Of a DNA stretch of 9,983 nt, positions 6,955 to 9,983 are shown piece after piece (the first letter of the stretch is position 1; each line of letters opens with the position of its first letter). The stretch covers positions 1 through 9,983 of the forward strand of contig JAEMTR010000041.1 of the NCBI GenBank assembly GCA_016462245.1, written 5' to 3'. The notes under the pieces are model-generated. The model worked only from the letters and a program-made list of their open reading frames with translations. It had not been told where the DNA came from and did no database searches. A program made the position numbers and the translations under genes. The stretch comes from Solirubrobacteraceae bacterium (GTDB taxonomy: Bacteria > Actinomycetota > Thermoleophilia > Solirubrobacterales > Solirubrobacteraceae).

Positions 6955-7431
6955 TTAGGGCCGCGTCCAGTGGCCGGAGCGGCCGCCGCTCTTCTCGAGC
7001 AGTTCAACGCGCTCGATCGTGACGCCGCGTTCGAGGCCCTTGACCATGTCGTAGACGGTCAGCGCTGCAATCGAAACGGCCGTCATCGCTTCCATCTCGA
7101 CGCCGGTCGGCCCGTGGACTGTGGCGCTGGCGGTCAGCGTGACGGTTCCGGCTTCGGCGTCGATTACGCCATCTACTTCGAGATGGTCTAGCCCCAGCGG
7201 GTGGCAGAGTGGGATTAGCTCGGCCGTCCGCTTGGCGGCCATGATTCCTGCGATCCGCGCGCTGGCGAGCACGTCACCCTTCGGCGCATCGCCGGCTGCT
7301 ACGGCTGCCGCTGTAGCCGGCTCCATCCGCACAACTGCCCGTGCGACGGCCTTACGGTCGCTGGGCTCTTTGCCCGATACGTCGACCATTCGCGCTTCGC
7401 CATCCTCGTTTAGGTGCGTGAGCCCGCTCAC
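6955..7431 (-). CDS. moaC: Cyclic pyranopterin monophosphate synthase MoaC
   Basis: A 158-residue protein colinear with the E. coli enzyme from its first residues (LTHLNEDGEARMVDVSGK). MoaC turns the MoaA product, a cyclised GTP derivative, into cyclic pyranopterin monophosphate. Active-site positions known for the family are all present at matching numbers: K51 in KGDVLASARI, H77 in LIPLCHPL, E112 in GVEMEAMTA, D128 and K131 in YDMVKGLERG. The start is GTG at 7431, without a Shine-Dalgarno sequence but with TAGGCT six bases upstream, so the mRNA may be leaderless. It is the first gene of the minus-strand series; moaA is not in the window. Confidence 0.97.
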   Translation of the reverse strand: MSGLTHLNEDGEARMVDVSGKEPSDRKAVARAVVRMEPATAAAVAAGDAPKGDVLASARIAGIMAAKRTAELIPLCHPLGLDHLEVDGVIDAEAGTVTLTASATVHGPTGVEMEAMTAVSIAALTVYDMVKGLERGVTIERVELLEKSGGRSGHWTRP

Positions 7432-7437
7432 GCGATC

Positions 7438-7443
7438 AGCCTA
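7438..7443 (-). promoter_or_regulatory. Candidate -10 box for moaC operon (leaderless)
   Basis: On the minus strand TAGGCT, a common actinobacterial -10 form, ends six bases before the moaC GTG. Transcription would begin at or next to the start codon, which fits the lack of a ribosome site. A -35 match is weak (GTGCGA, 3 of 6, 16 bases upstream). This would drive the whole moaC-to-DUF62 series. Confidence 0.45.
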
Positions 7444-7515
7444 GCGTGGGGCCTTCGTTTCGCACTCAGCTGCAAACAGATGACCACTGCCTCTGCGGTA
7501 ATCCCGATCGTGCTG

Positions 7516-7521
7516 CATAAT
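7516..7521 (+). promoter_or_regulatory. Candidate -10 box for the barrel-protein gene
   Basis: CATAAT (5 of 6 to TATAAT) stands seven bases before ATG 7529. If it is a real -10, the transcript starts at about that ATG and the upstream ATG 7520 would not be in the message. No convincing -35 is seen. The remainder of 7432-7519 holds nothing else I can name. Confidence 0.35.
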
Positions 7522-8062
7522 GCTTACGATGAAAGACGCCCGGTCCGCAATAGCTCTGCTCACTCGTTCGTTGGACGCGATCGGCCTCAGTGCCAGCGGC
7601 TCGTCGGACGTAACGACGATGACGCTGCAGCAGGGCCAGCCGGTTATTCACAACCCCACTGCCAAGGCTGTCGCCGATCAACCGTTCCCGGGCTTCCACG
7701 CGTCGCTATCGGAGAACGGAAAGGTCGTCGGTGTGCTTGTAGGAGCTCGGCAAGTTGCCCTTGACGCCGCTGACTTGGAACTCCTATCGCAGAGTCTGAA
7801 GCCCGACGGTTATGACTCGGCGGCTGGCGATCAGTTCATGCTGATGACCACGCTGGTATTCGAGTTTGGTGATAGCAATTCGATCATGGCGCAGGGTCCC
7901 TCTGTAATCCCAGTCGCGGGCAACGCGCTACCCGCTGTCGGAAAGTCGTTGGTTCGTGCGATAGTCGGAGGCACCGGCAAGTACAAGTTTGCGCACGGTC
8001 AAGTGACTTCAACCCACAACGCCGACGGCAGTTACACCCAAGTTCTGCAGTTCAAGAACTAA
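7520..8062 (+). CDS. Uncharacterised protein with allene-oxide-cyclase/dirigent-like barrel C-terminus
   Basis: A 180-residue protein (177 if translation starts at ATG 7529). I do not recognise a named function. From about residue 100 the pattern is that of AOC/dirigent-type beta barrels: AAGDQFMLMTTLVFEF, then MAQGPSVIP, then VRAIVGGTGKYKFAHGQVTS at 145-164 and a final GSYTQVLQF strand. The GGTGKYxxAxG turn is the strongest mark. No signal peptide or membrane helix is evident, although many bacterial relatives are exported. Residues 1-60 are less structured by eye. Base composition is visibly lower in GC than in the flanking genes, with more A/T-ending codons, so it may have been acquired. 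It is divergent from moaC and its TAA interlocks with the stop of the next gene. Alternative: another small ligand-binding barrel family. Confidence 0.75.
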   Translation: MLTMKDARSAIALLTRSLDAIGLSASGSSDVTTMTLQQGQPVIHNPTAKAVADQPFPGFHASLSENGKVVGVLVGARQVALDAADLELLSQSLKPDGYDSAAGDQFMLMTTLVFEFGDSNSIMAQGPSVIPVAGNALPAVGKSLVRAIVGGTGKYKFAHGQVTSTHNADGSYTQVLQFKN

Positions 8063-8802
8063 GCGACGGGCGCGTGGCTGCGCTGGGCGGCGGCGATCAG
8101 GTCCTGCACGGCGGCAGCGTCGCCGTCACGCAGCAGCGCGATCGGGTCGGGCTCGCCGCCCACGATCTCTTCGAAGAAGGCCTTGCGGTCTTGATAGGTC
8201 GGCAGCGTTCCCTTCGCCCAGCCGCGCGTTTCGTTGAGCATGATTGCCAGCTGCGCGTACTCCTCGCCAAAGAGTTCGCCGATCTCGCGCTTCATTCGCT
8301 TCGCCAGCGCCGGTGAGGCGCCAGCGGTCGAGATTGCGATTGCCAGCGGGCCGGTGCGGACGATCGCCGGCAGGATGAAGTTGCAGAGCGGCGGAACGTC
8401 GACGATGTTGACGAGCATCGCGCGCTTCTCAGCGTCTTCGTAGATCTGAATGTTCGTTTCGGTTGAGTCGGTGCAGGCAATCACGATGAAGACGGCCTCA
8501 AGGTCCTCGGGGCCGACGTAGTCGCGCTGCTCCCAAGTGATCGAGCCTTCGGCGGCGAGCGCTTCAAGCTCCGGCCCGGCGTCGGGCGAGATCACAGTCA
8601 CGTCGCCGCCGCAGGCCAGCAGCCCTTCGCTCTTCTCAAGCCCCATCGCGCCTCCACCGATTACAACGCAGCGCCTTCCTTTCAGCTTCAGGCAGGCGAT
8701 GTAGAACGGCGTTTCGAGCATGTCTTTAACGCAGGTCTGGTCACAGATCCCTTTGTTGTATTGGCAGACACACTCTTTTCCAGCGTAGGCAGCAGCAGGC
8801 AT
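8059..8802 (-). CDS. Precorrin-2 dehydrogenase / sirohydrochlorin ferrochelatase-like protein (Met8/CysG-N type) with Cys-rich N-terminus
   Basis: A 247-residue protein. The core (about 31-180) is the Met8/CysG N-terminal family: Rossmann loop VVIGGGAMGLEKSEGLL at 46-62, ACTDSTETN at 109-117, the catalytic-type aspartate D135 in LVNIVDVPPLCNFILPA, and IAISTAGASPALAKRMK at 155-171. Such enzymes oxidise precorrin-2 with NAD to sirohydrochlorin and many insert Fe to make siroheme. Substrate would come from the CobA domain encoded in the operon nearby. Residues 1-30 are an unusual extension with cysteines C11, C13, C20 and C24. The ATG at 8802 has GGAG seven bases upstream, whereas an internal ATG at 8721 lacks a ribosome site, so the extension is likely translated. 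The C-terminal part differs from CysG; no SUMT domain is attached. Confidence 0.92.
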   Translation of the reverse strand: MPAAAYAGKECVCQYNKGICDQTCVKDMLETPFYIACLKLKGRRCVVIGGGAMGLEKSEGLLACGGDVTVISPDAGPELEALAAEGSITWEQRDYVGPEDLEAVFIVIACTDSTETNIQIYEDAEKRAMLVNIVDVPPLCNFILPAIVRTGPLAIAISTAGASPALAKRMKREIGELFGEEYAQLAIMLNETRGWAKGTLPTYQDRKAFFEEIVGGEPDPIALLRDGDAAAVQDLIAAAQRSHAPVA

Positions 8803-8839
8803 GGTCGCTCCAGCGTAGAGGTTCGTATCGTCTATACGT
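8803..8839. promoter_or_regulatory. Divergent promoter region between siroheme gene and DUF2236 oxygenase gene
   Basis: This 37-base gap must serve two divergent genes. On the minus strand, TATAGA (8831-8836) is a possible -10, with a start near 8823 and a GGAG ribosome site before ATG 8802. On the plus strand, TATCGT (8826-8831) could be a -10 giving a near-leaderless message at ATG 8840, which lacks a Shine-Dalgarno sequence at normal distance. The two candidates overlap, so firing may be mutually exclusive. These are weak motif matches. Confidence 0.4.
8824..8838. repeat. Short inverted repeat in the divergent promoter
   Basis: CGTAT and ATACG arms of five bases flank a five-base spacer (CGTCT). 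The right arm also starts an 8-base palindrome ATACGTAT (8834-8841) that runs into the ATG at 8840. It lies on both candidate -10 boxes and could be an operator for a dimeric regulator. The arms are short enough for chance. Confidence 0.3.
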
Positions 8840-9727
8840 ATGGCAACCGCATCACAGTTCAGAGAGATTCCCTTCCGCCCGGCCGGCCCAGGCGAGGGCT
8901 ACTTCGAAGACGATTCGTTGATCCGCCGCGTCAACCGCGAGCTGGTCGTCGCCTTCTCTGGCGCCCGCGCGCTATTGATGCAGGCATCGCACCCGGTGAT
9001 GTTTGAAGGTTTTTTCATCAAGTCTGAAGCGAAGGAGGCTGCGCACGCGCGGCTGGCGCGGACGGCGACGATCATGAACACGATCTACTTCGGCCGCCGC
9101 GACGACGCAGACGAGATGACCGATCGCGTCCGCGCAGTGCACACGCAGATCAACGGTGTGCTCGAAGAGCCGGCGGGCAAGTACCCGGCCGGAACTCCCT
9201 ACGCCGCCGATGACCCGCAGTTCCTGCTTTGGACGCTGGCCGCGCTGGTCGATTCAGCCGACCGCTTCTACCGCCTCTATGTAGAGGAGCTGACGCGTGA
9301 CGAGCGCGACGCGCTCTGGGGCGACTACCGCCTCGTCGGCAAGCTCTTCGGCCTACAAGAGGACGAGATGCCAGCGACGATTGAAGGGTTCGACGCCTAC
9401 ATGACCGAGATGGTCGAAGGCGATCAGCTCTGCGTCACTGAGAGCGCGCGCGACGAGAGCCTCGCAATCGTGCTGAACCCACCGGCACCGGTCTACATGC
9501 GCGGCCTCGTTGAGGCCGTCAACTTCATCATCATCGGCTCACTGCCCGCGAAGATCCGCCGCGGCTACGGACTCTCGTGGGATCCGCTGCGCGAGACGAT
9601 GCGTGTTGGCGGCGCCGCCTACACGAAGCGGGTTCTGCTGCCGCTGTTGCCGCAAATAATTCGCAACACGCCTGTTGCCGGTGGCAAGCTGCTGCCTGGC
9701 CCGCCGAGCCGGGCCGCCACCGCTTAG
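8840..9727 (+). CDS. DUF2236 / oxygenase MpaB family protein
   Basis: A 295-residue protein with the DUF2236 pattern: an N-terminal RRVNRELVVAFSGARALLMQASHP segment (29-52), RVRAVHTQINGV (97-108), DPQFLLWTLAALVDS (125-139) and a following YVEELTRDERDALWGDYRLVGKLFG region. The family includes fungal MpaB and the latex-clearing protein Lcp, whose studied members bind b-type heme; H51 and H101 sit in the conserved blocks and are the candidate ligand or active-site histidines. Substrate is unknown. There is no signal peptide; a hydrophobic stretch near 223-236 could sit at a membrane. The ATG at 8840 is the only upstream Met, the next being residue 47 inside the conserved block. It diverges from the siroheme gene and its stop interlocks with the chrA-like gene. 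Confidence 0.88.
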   Translation: MATASQFREIPFRPAGPGEGYFEDDSLIRRVNRELVVAFSGARALLMQASHPVMFEGFFIKSEAKEAAHARLARTATIMNTIYFGRRDDADEMTDRVRAVHTQINGVLEEPAGKYPAGTPYAADDPQFLLWTLAALVDSADRFYRLYVEELTRDERDALWGDYRLVGKLFGLQEDEMPATIEGFDAYMTEMVEGDQLCVTESARDESLAIVLNPPAPVYMRGLVEAVNFIIIGSLPAKIRRGYGLSWDPLRETMRVGGAAYTKRVLLPLLPQIIRNTPVAGGKLLPGPPSRAATA

Positions 9728-9983
9728 CCGAGCGCTGGTAGCGGCGCGCCGAGCAGCGCTGCGATCGCTCCAGCCGCCGCAGCCAACAGCAGCGTTGGCA
9801 CGATGCCGAGCTTGGCGCCGAAGAGCAGCGCCGTCGCGGCCGCCGCGATCACCCACTGCCAAGTGAAGCTGAGGCCTGAAGCGAGCGGGATCAGCGCGCC
9901 AAAGATTGCGCCTACAGCGGCCGGGCCGGCGCCGTCGAGGAAGGCGCGCGCGTCAGTGTTGTTGCGCAAGCTGAGGAAGCGGC
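9724..9983 (-). CDS. chrA: Chromate transporter ChrA-type protein, C-terminal part (5' end beyond window)
   Basis: The frame is open to the right edge, so this is the last 85 residues of a longer protein, not a small gene starting at 9969. The sequence reads RFLSLRNNTDARAFLDGAGPAAVGAIFGA, matching the AFLxGxNAAAVG region of the CHR family, followed by two hydrophobic segments (about WQWVIAAAATALLFGA and IVPTLLLAAAAGAIAALLG) and then the stop. CHR proteins move chromate (or sulfate-like anions) across the inner membrane. The family's usual GxNAAAVG is GAGPAAVG here. Its TAA overlaps the DUF2236 TAG on the other strand. Only the C-terminal end is visible, so transporter specificity is uncertain. 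Confidence 0.75.
   Translation of the reverse strand, partial: RFLSLRNNTDARAFLDGAGPAAVGAIFGALIPLASGLSFTWQWVIAAAATALLFGAKLGIVPTLLLAAAAGAIAALLGAPLPALG

Noticed and set aside
5735..6958. 407-codon plus-strand open frame opposite ccmA and mog
   Set aside because: It is an antisense shadow of well-supported genes, rich in Arg/Ala/Ser low-complexity sequence typical of GC-rich opposite strands, with no recognisable domain.
9724..9969. An independent 81-residue membrane gene starting at TTG 9969
   Set aside because: The frame stays open to the window edge and the upstream residues continue the chromate-transporter match, so it is the 3' end of a larger gene.
1..9983. Mobile element, CRISPR array, tRNA/rRNA, toxin-antitoxin or defence system
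   Set aside because: I found no repeats with regular spacing, no transposase or integrase motifs, no cloverleaf-like sequence and no defence domains in any supported gene.

Overview
The window looks like a chromosomal segment from a high-GC Gram-positive bacterium. My best guess is an actinobacterium near Thermoleophilia/Solirubrobacterales. The grounds are the GC-rich coding sequence, several GTG starts, a TAGGCT-type -10 box placed at a leaderless start, and the fused cobA-hemD gene. The taxonomic guess is inference only. It is mostly core cofactor metabolism. I see no RNA gene, insertion sequence, phage gene or CRISPR array.

Minus strand, 7431 down to the left edge: one tightly packed series of genes reads moaC, mog, ccmA, ccmB, ccmC, ccmD, hemA, hemC, cobA-hemD and a SAM-hydrolase (DUF62) gene cut by the window edge. 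Most junctions are 4-base stop/start overlaps (ATGA or GTGA). The series makes molybdenum cofactor (MoaC, Mog), exports and handles heme for cytochrome c maturation System I (CcmABCD), and carries tetrapyrrole synthesis from glutamyl-tRNA (HemA) through hydroxymethylbilane (HemC) to uroporphyrinogen III and precorrin-2 (CobA-HemD). HemL and HemB, and CcmE/F/G/H, are not in the window.

Region 7432-8802: a short divergent promoter region separates moaC from a plus-strand gene of unlike composition whose C-terminal half resembles allene-oxide-cyclase/dirigent-type barrels. Its stop codon interlocks with that of a minus-strand Met8/CysG-N type precorrin-2 dehydrogenase (8059-8802). That enzyme is the step after CobA towards siroheme and carries an unusual cysteine-rich N-terminal extension.

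Region 8803-9983: a 37-bp divergent promoter region contains a small inverted repeat. It is followed by a plus-strand DUF2236/MpaB-type (heme-binding family) oxygenase gene. Its stop interlocks with that of a minus-strand ChrA-type chromate transporter gene running off the right edge.

Taken together, the window supplies heme, siroheme and molybdopterin, the cofactors of cytochromes c, nitrite/sulfite reductases and molybdoenzymes. I do not see a clear new defence or mobile system. The most unusual items are the Cys-rich extension on the siroheme enzyme, the atypical barrel gene in the middle of the cofactor cluster, a Ccm System I operon fused to hem genes in an apparent actinobacterium, and an in-frame stop just upstream of the DUF62 start.
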